A stretch of DNA of 64,000 nt from Planctomycetota bacterium (GTDB taxonomy: Bacteria > Planctomycetota > UBA1135 > GCA-002686595): positions 85,290 to 149,289 of the forward strand of contig DUBE01000055.1 in the NCBI GenBank assembly GCA_012960475.1. The letters are read 5' to 3'. A model generated the notes under the pieces. The model was not told where the DNA came from and searched no databases. It saw nothing but the letters and a program-made list of their open reading frames with translations. This document shows, piece by piece, positions 8,227-15,685 of the stretch. Position 1 is the stretch's first letter; every line of letters starts with the position of its first letter. The translations under genes were made by a program, and so were the position numbers.

Positions 8227-9621
8227 ATGGACCTTGTCTCAATCGATTGGACGAACATTTCTGCCGACGCCATCGGTGTTGAGCACGGCCTGACGGAAGA
8301 GCGCATGCAGGCCTTGAAGGAGCCCTCTCGGGTGGCCTTGGCGGCGGTGCGAGCTCGCGCAGGCGATGACCTGCGCTTTCAGACCCTGCCCGCCGGCGGT
8401 GCCTGGCATGAGCGCATCCTGGCCTACGCAGAAGAACAGCGCGGGCGCTTCGAGAACATCGTGGTCTTGGGCATCGGGGGGTCGGCTCTGGGAAATCGCG
8501 CTCTGCACTCGGCCATGCACAGTCCCTACCACGAGATGTTTGGGGCTCACGGCCTGCCGCGTTTGTTTGTCTTGGACAACGTGGATCCGGATCTGGTGGG
8601 AGAATTCCTCGACAGGGTCGATCCTTCCACTTGTCTGTTCAACGTGATCTCCAAGTCGGGCTCTACTGCGGAGACCATGTCTCAGTTCCTGATTTTTAGG
8701 CGTGCTCTGATCGAGCGCGTGGGAAAGGAGGCCCATGTTAAGCACATCGTTGTTACCACCGATGCCAGCGCGGGTGTGTTGCGGCCGATTGTGAAAGAAG
8801 AGGGGTATGTTTCTTTCGATGTGCCCGAGGGGGTTGGCGGACGGTTCAGTGTGCTCTCCCCTGTGGGACTGTTGTCTTCGGCATTGATCGGCATCGATAC
8901 GGCGGGTCTGCTCAAGGGTGCGGCGGACATGGACGAGCGTTGTGAGACCGGCGACTTGTTCGAGAACCCGTCCTTGATGCTGGCTGGGATTCAATCCTGC
9001 ATGCAACAGGAAAAGCACAAGCCTATCGCAGTGACTTTCGCTTACGGTCATCGTCTGCGGCATCTTGCGGATTGGTATGCCCAATTGCTGGCGGAGTCCC
9101 TCGGCAAGCGTTTCAACCGTGATGGTCAAGAGGTCTTCGCCGGACCTACCCCAGTACGCGCGGTGGGGGTTACGGATCAGCACAGTCAGAGCCAGTTGTT
9201 CGTTGAGGGGCCCCATGACAAGTGGTTCACCCTGTTGGCGATTGAACATTCAGACCACCATGTTCCGATTCCTGCTGAGTATGGAGACCGGGATGCTCTG
9301 GCCTACCTCGGTGGGCGCAGCCTGGGCGAGTTGTTTGAGGCCGAGCGTGAAGGCACGCGCATTGCTTTGACCGAAGCCCAGCGGCCAAACTTGACCATCT
9401 CCTTCCCGCGTGTGACCGAGCACACCCTGGGGCAGTACCTCTACATGATGGAATTGGCCGTAGCGGTGATGGGTGAGCACTACGGGGTTGATGCCTTCGA
9501 TCAGCCCGGGGTCGAGGCGGGCAAGATTGCGGCCTATGGGCTGATGGGCCGCAAGGGCTTCGAGCAGCGACGTGTGGAGATCGAAGCAGCCCGCACGGCT
9601 TGTCCGCCCCGGCGCCTGTAG
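8227..9621 (+). CDS. pgi: Glucose-6-phosphate isomerase
   Basis: This catalyses glucose-6-phosphate/fructose-6-phosphate interconversion in the cytoplasm. It is 464 residues, within the range of the shorter bacterial forms. The sugar-isomerase fold is shown by VVLGIGGSALGNRAL (about residues 79-93), the phosphate-binding SKSGSTAET stretch, and the PGI signature around GVGGRFSVLSPVGLL near 201-215. HSQSQLFVEGPHDKW near 319-333 matches the conserved catalytic region. ATG 8227 is the only sensible start. It has its own gap of about 160 bases upstream and is followed by a stress-protein gene on the same strand. No other glycolytic gene is adjacent. Confidence 0.96.
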   Translation: MDLVSIDWTNISADAIGVEHGLTEERMQALKEPSRVALAAVRARAGDDLRFQTLPAGGAWHERILAYAEEQRGRFENIVVLGIGGSALGNRALHSAMHSPYHEMFGAHGLPRLFVLDNVDPDLVGEFLDRVDPSTCLFNVISKSGSTAETMSQFLIFRRALIERVGKEAHVKHIVVTTDASAGVLRPIVKEEGYVSFDVPEGVGGRFSVLSPVGLLSSALIGIDTAGLLKGAADMDERCETGDLFENPSLMLAGIQSCMQQEKHKPIAVTFAYGHRLRHLADWYAQLLAESLGKRFNRDGQEVFAGPTPVRAVGVTDQHSQSQLFVEGPHDKWFTLLAIEHSDHHVPIPAEYGDRDALAYLGGRSLGELFEAEREGTRIALTEAQRPNLTISFPRVTEHTLGQYLYMMELAVAVMGEHYGVDAFDQPGVEAGKIAAYGLMGRKGFEQRRVEIEAARTACPPRRL

Positions 9622-9800
9622 GGGGAGGATTGTCGGGGAGGGGTCGGTCGGGTCGGGAGGCAATCTGGCCCATCCGAGGCCCCGGGAGGGCAATTTTAGT
9701 GTGATCCGGGGGGTCCTCGCGCGGCCCTGACGCTAGACTCCCCCGCCCTGTGCCCCTGGGTACGCCTCTGCGTTTCTTCTCCGGCACGGCGACCTATGCC

Positions 9801-10700
9801 ATGGAACGGATTCTCGACATGTGGGTTGGGGTTGAACTCCAGCCCCGCTCCCAAGAAGTCAGCCAGGGTTCCCGTGGTGCCTTCAATCAGGCCATGGCCT
9901 TGGCGTGTCAGGTGGGTGCGCGCATCACGATCATGCACTCCACATGGCACGAGGGCCGCACGGTGCCCATTGGTGATGCGGGCAAGGCGGCTCTCGACGC
10001 AATGGTCACCGAGGCGATTGGAGCGGGATTGAGAACACGGCTTGAGGTTACCGATCAACGCCCCTGGCTGGCGCTGCTGCGGGCTGCTCTCAACGAGTCC
10101 GCCGACTTGATTCTTGTGGGCAAGCGCGATCGGCTGCAGGCACCCAGCGGCCGACGCCTGGGCAGCGTGGCCACAAAACTCGTACGCAAGTGTCCCGCGC
10201 CGGTTTGGGTGGTCAAGCCAGGGCATGATCTGGAGCACAAGCTGATCCTCGTGGCGACGGACCTGACGGGCGTCGGAGATCAGGCTCTGCGCTGGTCCGC
10301 TTCTCTTGCTCGCTGGCGCGGGGCCGCGCTGCACATTGTTCACGCCTGGCGACACGATTCAGAAGCGCAAGAACGCTTCCAAGGGGATGACCCTGAGGCC
10401 TGGCAGGAAGAGCTTTCAAACCTGCGGGAGGAAACCCGGGTCGCGGTTCTGGAACGCTGCGGGAACTTGGATCTGCCCGCGCCGCCCACAGTGCATCTTT
10501 CGCGCAAGAGTCCCGCCCGTGCCATCAAGGAAACCGTCGGACACTTGGTGCCGGATCTGTTGGTCTTGGGCAGTTTGTCCCGGGCTGGTCGCGCGGGTAT
10601 TTTTGTGGGTGAGACAGCTGAACGCCTGATGGGGAGGCTGGGCTGCTCCTTGCTGGTGCTCAAGCCTGACGGCTTTGAGTGCCCCGTTGCGGCGGACTAG
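9801..10700 (+). CDS. Tandem-domain universal stress protein (UspE-like)
   Basis: This has 299 residues in two UspA-type Rossmann domains. Domain one spans about 8-140, with a degenerate nucleotide loop GKRDRLQAPSGRRLGS. Domain two spans about 147-290, beginning with KLILVATDLTGVGDQAL and carrying a canonical-looking G-x2-G-x9-G-[ST] type loop, GSLSRAGRAGIFVGET. The tandem layout resembles UspE and suggests an intramolecular pseudo-dimer in which only the second half binds ATP (inference). ATG 9801 is chosen because it precedes the first beta strand; a GTG at 9750 would add 17 unlikely residues. The 3' end overlaps the convergent aldolase gene by four bases. Confidence 0.85.
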   Translation: MERILDMWVGVELQPRSQEVSQGSRGAFNQAMALACQVGARITIMHSTWHEGRTVPIGDAGKAALDAMVTEAIGAGLRTRLEVTDQRPWLALLRAALNESADLILVGKRDRLQAPSGRRLGSVATKLVRKCPAPVWVVKPGHDLEHKLILVATDLTGVGDQALRWSASLARWRGAALHIVHAWRHDSEAQERFQGDDPEAWQEELSNLREETRVAVLERCGNLDLPAPPTVHLSRKSPARAIKETVGHLVPDLLVLGSLSRAGRAGIFVGETAERLMGRLGCSLLVLKPDGFECPVAAD

Positions 10701-11416
10701 TTGCCGTCTTGGGGCAGGCCGCAGCCGGTTTCCAGCGTGTTGCGCTGGGTGATGCCCAGGGCTGCGCGCGTGGCCAGGAGCTTCTGTACATCTTCCGGGG
10801 GCAGGGGATCGAGGCCGCCTTTGGCAGTGTGCGCCAGCCAGAGAATGCGCGCGGTGTGCTCCAGCATGTCGAGCTTCTTGAATGCCTCCATCAGGTTGGT
10901 ACCCAGGGTCACCGAGCCGTGGTTCTTCATCATCACAGTGTCGGAGCAGCGTATGATCTCGCGGATTGTCTCTGGCAGCTCCGGCGTACCCGGTGTGCCG
11001 AAAGGGGCCGTGGGGATTCCTCCGATGGTCACGATCACTTCTGGGATGACAGGCATCTGCAGATCGATGCCTGCGATGGTCATGGCCACCGCGTGGGGTG
11101 GGTGGGCGTGCAGGATGGCCCGCACATCCGGGCGCTCCTCATAGGCCACCATGTGGATGCCGATTTCGCTGGAGGGCTTGGGCCCCACGGGGGGGGGAGT
11201 GCCGTCTGCACCAAGTTTGGCGATCTGGTGCGGGTTGAGAAAACCCTTCATGCTGCCGGTGGGCGTCACCAGGATTGAACCATCCCGCATGCGGGCGGAA
11301 ATATTGCCATCGGCGGCGACAACCGTGCCGCGGCTGTAGCACAACTCCCCGATCTTGCAGATCGCGGTGCGCAGTCGAGCTTCTTCGTCGCTCCAGGAGG
11401 GATCAGAGGGTTGCAT
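10697..11416 (-). CDS. Class II aldolase (fuculose-phosphate aldolase-like), microcompartment-associated
   Basis: This is a 239-residue member of the zinc class II aldolase/adducin family, which cleaves sugar phosphates such as fuculose- or rhamnulose-1-phosphate to DHAP and lactaldehyde. Zinc ligands are visible: E84 in SSEIGIH, H103 and H105 in HAHPPHAV, and H166 in KNHG. The phosphate-binding GNIS motif is at 37-40. It is the last gene of a minus-strand cluster with three microcompartment vertex proteins (next gene 19 bases upstream). In the characterised Planctomyces limnophilus locus a related aldolase is a cargo enzyme for fucose/rhamnose breakdown, so the same role is inferred. No recognisable encapsulation peptide stands out, although about 40 residues follow the core fold. 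Confidence 0.9.
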   Translation of the reverse strand: MQPSDPSWSDEEARLRTAICKIGELCYSRGTVVAADGNISARMRDGSILVTPTGSMKGFLNPHQIAKLGADGTPPPVGPKPSSEIGIHMVAYEERPDVRAILHAHPPHAVAMTIAGIDLQMPVIPEVIVTIGGIPTAPFGTPGTPELPETIREIIRCSDTVMMKNHGSVTLGTNLMEAFKKLDMLEHTARILWLAHTAKGGLDPLPPEDVQKLLATRAALGITQRNTLETGCGLPQDGN

Positions 11417-11435
11417 TGTTTTGGCTTGCTGGGTG

Positions 11436-11744
11436 TTAGGGCTGCTGGGTCTGGCGGTGGTCGTAGGTCAGCTTGCCGTGTACTTCCACCGCATCGACGA
11501 AGCCCACGATGAGGGACTTGATCGGTGCGCTGGCGTCCTTGAGGATCTGGCGCCCGGAGTTGCCCTCGTCGATCATCAGTACTCGGTCACCAACGCCCGC
11601 GCCGACCTTGTCCAGGGCAATACGCATCTTGCCCGTGGCCTTGCCGTCTGGTGTGACCGGCCGCACCATCAAGAGGGTGAAGCCATCGAGAGCCTTGATC
11701 TGTACGGGGGAAACCACTGTACCAATCACATCCGCCAGGATCAT
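11436..11744 (-). CDS. Bacterial microcompartment vertex protein (EutN/CcmL family), copy 1
   Basis: This is 102 residues, the standard length of the pentameric BMC-P proteins that cap the vertices of icosahedral microcompartments. It begins MILADVIGTVVSP and has the family core with LDGFTLLMVRPV, a DKVGAGVGDRVLMIDEG turn and a C-terminal IVGFVDAVEV strand. The ATG overlaps the preceding vertex gene's stop as ATGA (11741-11744), so translation is coupled. The aldolase start is 19 bases downstream. The three vertex copies are clearly divergent from each other, as in other planctomycete loci where several BMC-P paralogues occur. Confidence 0.9.
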   Translation of the reverse strand: MILADVIGTVVSPVQIKALDGFTLLMVRPVTPDGKATGKMRIALDKVGAGVGDRVLMIDEGNSGRQILKDASAPIKSLIVGFVDAVEVHGKLTYDHRQTQQP

Positions 11745-12046
11745 CGTGAAGGCTCCAGGTCTGAAGCCAGGTCGCGATTGCCGACTACCGCTTGTTCTAC
11801 AAAGCCCAAGATGGTGGCGTCCACCGGTACAAAGGTTTCGTTGGGCAGGGCAAGGGCTGCCTCGCGTCCATCCACATAGTGGATCAAATCCCCAGGACCG
11901 CTGGAGATCGCGCTGCAAGCCACCAAACTGCCGCCCATGGGGGCACCGGTTTCGTCCAGGGGTTGCACGATTTGCAAGGGCACTCCCTCGAGCCCCTCGT
12001 ACTGCTGAGTGGCGACCACGCGCCCGATTACTCGGCCCAGATACAT
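11741..12046 (-). CDS. Bacterial microcompartment vertex protein (EutN/CcmL family), copy 2
   Basis: This is 101 residues with the BMC-P pattern: MYLGRVIGRVVATQQYEGLEG at the N-terminus, a central beta hairpin, the SSGPGDLIHYVDG turn and a C-terminal AVDATILGFVEQAVV-like strand. It lies four bases after the stop of copy 3 (12051) and overlaps copy 1 by four bases. The conserved VAT motif after the first strand is shared with copy 3 but replaced by VSP in copy 1. Having different vertex paralogues suggests distinct pentamers or a mixed vertex, which is inference. Confidence 0.9.
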   Translation of the reverse strand: MYLGRVIGRVVATQQYEGLEGVPLQIVQPLDETGAPMGGSLVACSAISSGPGDLIHYVDGREAALALPNETFVPVDATILGFVEQAVVGNRDLASDLEPSR

Positions 12047-12050
12047 GGTC

Positions 12051-12347
12051 TCACTCGCTCCACTTCTCGTAGACGTTGCTGCCGTCCTGATCCCAGGAAT
12101 CTACAATCGCCATGACCACTGCATCGCAGGGACGGTCCTTGGTCAGGGTGGTCTGGCGCGCACTGGAGCCCGTGGCGTAGAGCACCAGGTCTCCCGGGCC
12201 TGCGCCTACCGCGTCCACGGCGATGACGTATTGGTCCTTTGGCTTGTTCTCGTGGTTGTGCACCTGGCACACCAGAAGTTTGTGGTCGCGCAGACCCTCG
12301 TCCTTTTGGGTGGCCACCAGGCTGCCGATGATCTTTGCAATTTGCAT
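12051..12347 (-). CDS. Bacterial microcompartment vertex protein (EutN/CcmL family), copy 3
   Basis: This is 98 residues and the first of the vertex trio. MQIAKIIGSLVATQKDEGL, AVDAVGAGPGDLVLYATGSSAR and a final IVDSWDQDG segment match the EutN/CcmL fold. I place the start at ATG 12347; the frame stays open upstream but only as a shadow of the foldase gene. It follows the SurA-like gene (stop 12359) by 11 bases and so may share its transcript. No hexameric BMC-H gene is found anywhere in this window. Confidence 0.9.
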   Translation of the reverse strand: MQIAKIIGSLVATQKDEGLRDHKLLVCQVHNHENKPKDQYVIAVDAVGAGPGDLVLYATGSSARQTTLTKDRPCDAVVMAIVDSWDQDGSNVYEKWSE

Positions 12348-12358
12348 GGGTCTAGATT

Positions 12359-13807
12359 CTACAGGTCGAGCCAGGTGGAAACCGCTGCCCGGGGCAGGGC
12401 ATCGCTCACCAGGCGTCGGCGCAGTTCCTGGTGGATGTGGTCGCGCATCTCTTCCCAGGTGGGCAGGGGCCGATAGGCGCCGATTTGGAGCAACAAGACC
12501 CCGCCCTGGAGGCGCAGGGGGCCCAGCAGAGAGCCCTCTGGTGAGTCCATGCCCTTGTCGATGTGCCCCCAAAGAGCCGCGCGCACGGTTTCCGGGACCA
12601 GCCGCGAGCCCCTTGTGATGATACCCAGATACCCCTTGCGCTCCCGGCTGGCTGGCTCGTCCGAGTGCAGGCCCACCATGCGTTCGAAATCCTTGGGGCT
12701 GGCGATCTGCTCCTTCATGGCTTCAAGCTCCGCCTCGGCCGCTTCAAAAGTGCGTGGGCTGAGTTCGTTGGCAAAGCGGGCAGCGCTCAGCACCAGAACG
12801 CTGATGGCATGGCCTTCTCCGTGCAGGCTGTCGAAGAGGTTGCGCTCTTCTTCATAGACCGCGCGCAGTTCTGCGTCCCCATGGGTGCGGTCCACGAAGA
12901 GGTGCGCCATGGCTGCTGCGCGGATCGCCGGGTCCCGGCGTACGGTAGCCAGGGAAAGGCCCTGGGCCTGGAGTAGCTGCTCGTAGGCGACTCCCTGGAA
13001 GTTGCTGTTGGCTTCCACTTCCTTTCGTCGTCGGGCGATCTCGGCACTCACTGCGGCTTCGAAAGTGTCTGGGGCCAGGTCCGGCAAGCGCGCGGTTATG
13101 CGCTCAACGAGCAGCAGCTCATAGCAGGCTTCGCGTAGTTGTTCGGAGGTCAGGCTGGTGCGCAGGTACTCTCCAAAGGTCTGCCTTGAAATCACATGTG
13201 GCCCGATCGTCAACACCGTTCCATCGCTCCAGGGGTATTCGCCTTTCTTTTGTTCCAGGCTATCCACGATCCCATTCAGCCAGTGGGTTTGTTGTTCGCC
13301 GCTGAGGGGATCATCAGGTTCCAACCCGAGACTCCTGCGAGCCAGGCGCTCGTGCAACACCGACAGACGTAGGTGTCTTTGGAAGGTCTTGCGTTTGATG
13401 CCCTGTTGTTCAAGGTAGTCCGCCAGACTGTCCGCTGTGCCGCTGGAAATGATCTGTTCCTCCAGGGTCCGCCAGCGCTGATTGAGGTCCGCCCGACTGG
13501 CGCTGATTCCCTCACTCTTGGCGAGTTCTTCCACCACCACCAACTGAGCCAGGGCCCCGAGTGTGTCCTGACCCAGGGGTGAGTTCCCATGGCGGGCCAG
13601 CAGAAGGTCATCGAGTTCTGTGAAGGTCAAGCGGCAGTCGGGACCGATGGCCGCCAGTTCGACTCCCAGGCGCGGTTTGTCCGGCGCCTGTTGGGGAGGC
13701 ACATCGGGGGCGGGCGGCGCCGGCCGTTTCTGGTCGGGTTGCTGGGCCTCAACCTGCCCCGGAGCCAGGGCTGTAAGTGCCAGAAGGCAGGCAAGCTGTG
13801 CTTTCAT
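12359..13807 (-). CDS. SurA/PpiC-like periplasmic foldase
   Basis: This is 482 residues with a signal peptide (residues 1-21, ending AQVEAQ-like), a proline-rich linker to about 45, and two SurA-N-like helical parts (about 55-180 and 190-310). A C-terminal parvulin-like region at about 320-450 contains FERMVGLHSDEPASRERKGYLGIITRG and a GSLLGPLRLQGGVLLLQIG strand. The typical parvulin pattern (FAxLAxxxSxD..S...GG.LG) is only partly kept, so isomerase activity is doubtful and a chaperone role more likely. It precedes the vertex genes on the same strand by 11 bases. Whether it relates to them or is just a neighbour is unclear. Confidence 0.7.
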   Translation of the reverse strand: MKAQLACLLALTALAPGQVEAQQPDQKRPAPPAPDVPPQQAPDKPRLGVELAAIGPDCRLTFTELDDLLLARHGNSPLGQDTLGALAQLVVVEELAKSEGISASRADLNQRWRTLEEQIISSGTADSLADYLEQQGIKRKTFQRHLRLSVLHERLARRSLGLEPDDPLSGEQQTHWLNGIVDSLEQKKGEYPWSDGTVLTIGPHVISRQTFGEYLRTSLTSEQLREACYELLLVERITARLPDLAPDTFEAAVSAEIARRRKEVEANSNFQGVAYEQLLQAQGLSLATVRRDPAIRAAAMAHLFVDRTHGDAELRAVYEEERNLFDSLHGEGHAISVLVLSAARFANELSPRTFEAAEAELEAMKEQIASPKDFERMVGLHSDEPASRERKGYLGIITRGSRLVPETVRAALWGHIDKGMDSPEGSLLGPLRLQGGVLLLQIGAYRPLPTWEEMRDHIHQELRRRLVSDALPRAAVSTWLDL

Positions 13808-13865
13808 TGCCCCTATGGTAGCGCCAGGGGGGCCCTGGAGGCCTCATTCTGGCACCCCAGGTGAC

Positions 13866-15440
13866 TTACATGAGACCATCGAAGGCCGCTGCTTCACACC
13901 GCAGGGGCTGCTGGTTGATGAGGTGTACGACACGCAGGACCCGCGCCAGGGCACGGTGGTAGTCTCTGCCGAAGGTTTCGTTGGAGCGTACTTCGAGGCG
14001 CGCGTTGCGTGCATCCTCCGTCAGGATGTTCCATTGGGGCTCGTCACCCTCAGCATCCCTCAAGGCCGCGTGGATGGGAGTGCCCACATGCACGGTGAAT
14101 TGGTTGAATCGCACCCGGTCAATCATGGGCGCGTGTTCTTCCAGGAAGCGCGCAGTCAGCAAGAGGTCTTCAGAAGTCTCGCTTGGGTAGCCTCTGAACA
14201 TGGTGCAGCGCACGCTCAGACCCGCCCCATGGGCGTTGTGGATGAATTGGCTGTTGGCTTCCACGCGGCAACCCTTGTCCATCAGATCGAGCAGCCGTTG
14301 GCTGCCTGACTCCAGGCCAAAGCTGATCCGGCGCAGGCCCGCCGAGGCGGCCGCCTTGAGTTCGGCGGCACTGATTCCATTGTCTTTGCGGCAATCCACG
14401 TGCACCGTCGCGATCCACTGGGCGCCGGGGATTCGGGTTTGGATGTTCTCCACCAACCCGCGTAAAGTGTCTGGGTCCGAGTTGAGCTTGAGGTCCATGA
14501 ACTGGAAGTTCTTGGTGTGGTTGCGACGGGAGAGCTCTTCCATCTCTCGCATCACCGCTTGCCAGGGCCGGCTGCGAAACGTGCGGCCTGCGGTGGTTAT
14601 CACGTCGCTGCAGAACGTGCAGCGGCCCCATTGGCAGCCCCTACCTGCCAAGATGGGGATTATCCTCACCGGGTAGCGATCCCATGGAAAGTCGCTGTAA
14701 TCTGGGATCGGAGTGCGATCCAGCGCACGCAGGGGAGGGGCAACTCCACTGCTCTGGCCATTCGCCAGGGTCACTCCCGGGAATTGCAGCAGGTCTTCTC
14801 CGTTGGCTGTGGCGGCGATGATGGCCGGCAGGGAGCGATCCACTTCTGCGCCGATAATGGCGGTCAAGCCCGGGATCCCAAGCCATTCGTTTGCGGTTGC
14901 GCTGAGGTTGAAGAGCGGTCCTCCCACTAGTAGGGGGATTTTCGCCTCATGTGCGAGCCGACCGATCATTCTTACCGTTGGGTAGTGACGCAGGTAGGCG
15001 GAGAGCAGCAGCACATCGGGCTTGCGTTCAAGGGCGTGTGTGGTTTCCAACAGGGTGCGTTGGTGTGGCCGTCCCTCTCCCCATGCATGCAGCTTGCGTG
15101 CCCAATTGCGCAGCGGACGCAGGGCCCTCCGGCGGGAGAGATGCAGTCTTCGTTGCCAATCGTCCCAGATGGTCTCCTGGTGTTCTCGTTGCAAGGCGAG
15201 CACATCATGTGCGAGAGGAGAGAGCAATTCGACTTGGTGCCCTGCCTCCCGCAGGGCACCAACTAGGATGCCCACGCTGAGTGTCGGAAACGAGGCAGAG
15301 TTGTGCAGGTCTACGACCAGGCTGCGGGTTTGGGTGCGGTCCTGGGGGACTCGCTGAGCGCGCAGCCAGGAGTCGGATCGCGAGGAGGACGATCGAGTGT
15401 CCGGCTCGATGGGGGTGAGTCTGTGATCGAGTTGGGTCAT
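13866..15440 (-). CDS. Cobalamin-binding-type radical SAM enzyme
   Basis: This is 524 residues. The N-terminal part (about 40-235) has a Rossmann-like B12-binding-type arrangement: LVVDLHNSAS, LSVGILVGALREAGHQVELL, a DVLLLSAYLRHYP strand and LLVGGPLFN. The radical SAM core follows at about 255-500, with C269, C274 and C277 in GRGCQWGRCTFC. This CX4CX2C spacing is used by RiPP-maturation and related B12 radical SAM proteins rather than the standard CX3CX2C. The canonical B12 DxHxxG motif is not present, so cobalamin binding is uncertain. The substrate is unknown. Its ATG overlaps by ATGA the stop of a 30-codon ORF (15437-15529). It is divergent from the sulfatase-fold gene at 15686. Confidence 0.85.
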   Translation of the reverse strand: MTQLDHRLTPIEPDTRSSSSRSDSWLRAQRVPQDRTQTRSLVVDLHNSASFPTLSVGILVGALREAGHQVELLSPLAHDVLALQREHQETIWDDWQRRLHLSRRRALRPLRNWARKLHAWGEGRPHQRTLLETTHALERKPDVLLLSAYLRHYPTVRMIGRLAHEAKIPLLVGGPLFNLSATANEWLGIPGLTAIIGAEVDRSLPAIIAATANGEDLLQFPGVTLANGQSSGVAPPLRALDRTPIPDYSDFPWDRYPVRIIPILAGRGCQWGRCTFCSDVITTAGRTFRSRPWQAVMREMEELSRRNHTKNFQFMDLKLNSDPDTLRGLVENIQTRIPGAQWIATVHVDCRKDNGISAAELKAAASAGLRRISFGLESGSQRLLDLMDKGCRVEANSQFIHNAHGAGLSVRCTMFRGYPSETSEDLLLTARFLEEHAPMIDRVRFNQFTVHVGTPIHAALRDAEGDEPQWNILTEDARNARLEVRSNETFGRDYHRALARVLRVVHLINQQPLRCEAAAFDGLM

Positions 15441-15529
15441 GGAAAGGCCACGATGGTTTGCGAGTTCGGCGAGGCGTTCGCTCGATCTTCATTGCTAACG
15501 GCCTTGAGCTTTCTCACGGACGTGCACAT
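15437..15529 (-). CDS. Candidate 30-residue peptide ORF coupled to the radical SAM gene
   Basis: Read on the minus strand, an ATG at 15529 opens 30 codons, starting MCTSVRKLKAVSN and ending TIVAFP, and stops at TGA 15437-15439, sharing bases with the radical SAM start (ATGA). An in-frame TAG lies just upstream, so it is not an extension of a larger frame. An AGGG seven bases before the ATG could serve as a ribosome site. No family is recognised. It could be a leader that couples translation, a RiPP-like precursor for the downstream enzyme, or chance. The four-base overlap is the same coupling device seen throughout this genome. Confidence 0.3.
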   Translation of the reverse strand: MCTSVRKLKAVSNEDRANASPNSQTIVAFP

Positions 15530-15685
15530 GAGACTACCCTAGACGCGAGAGTCCTGCACTAATATAGAAAGTCGTAAATATAGGGCGTTCGCCGCGGGGG
15601 CACTGCTCAGGCTCCTGCCCCTGCAACCTGTCCAGATCGAACCCAGCCATGCCGCTTCCTGATTTGCTCGCGCTAGGATACCCCC

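Noticed and set aside
15557..15582. AT-rich patch between the radical SAM unit and the sulfatase-fold gene as a divergent promoter
   Set aside because: Several TATA-like hexamers occur but none has a matching -35 at 16-18 bases, so I could not define a site.
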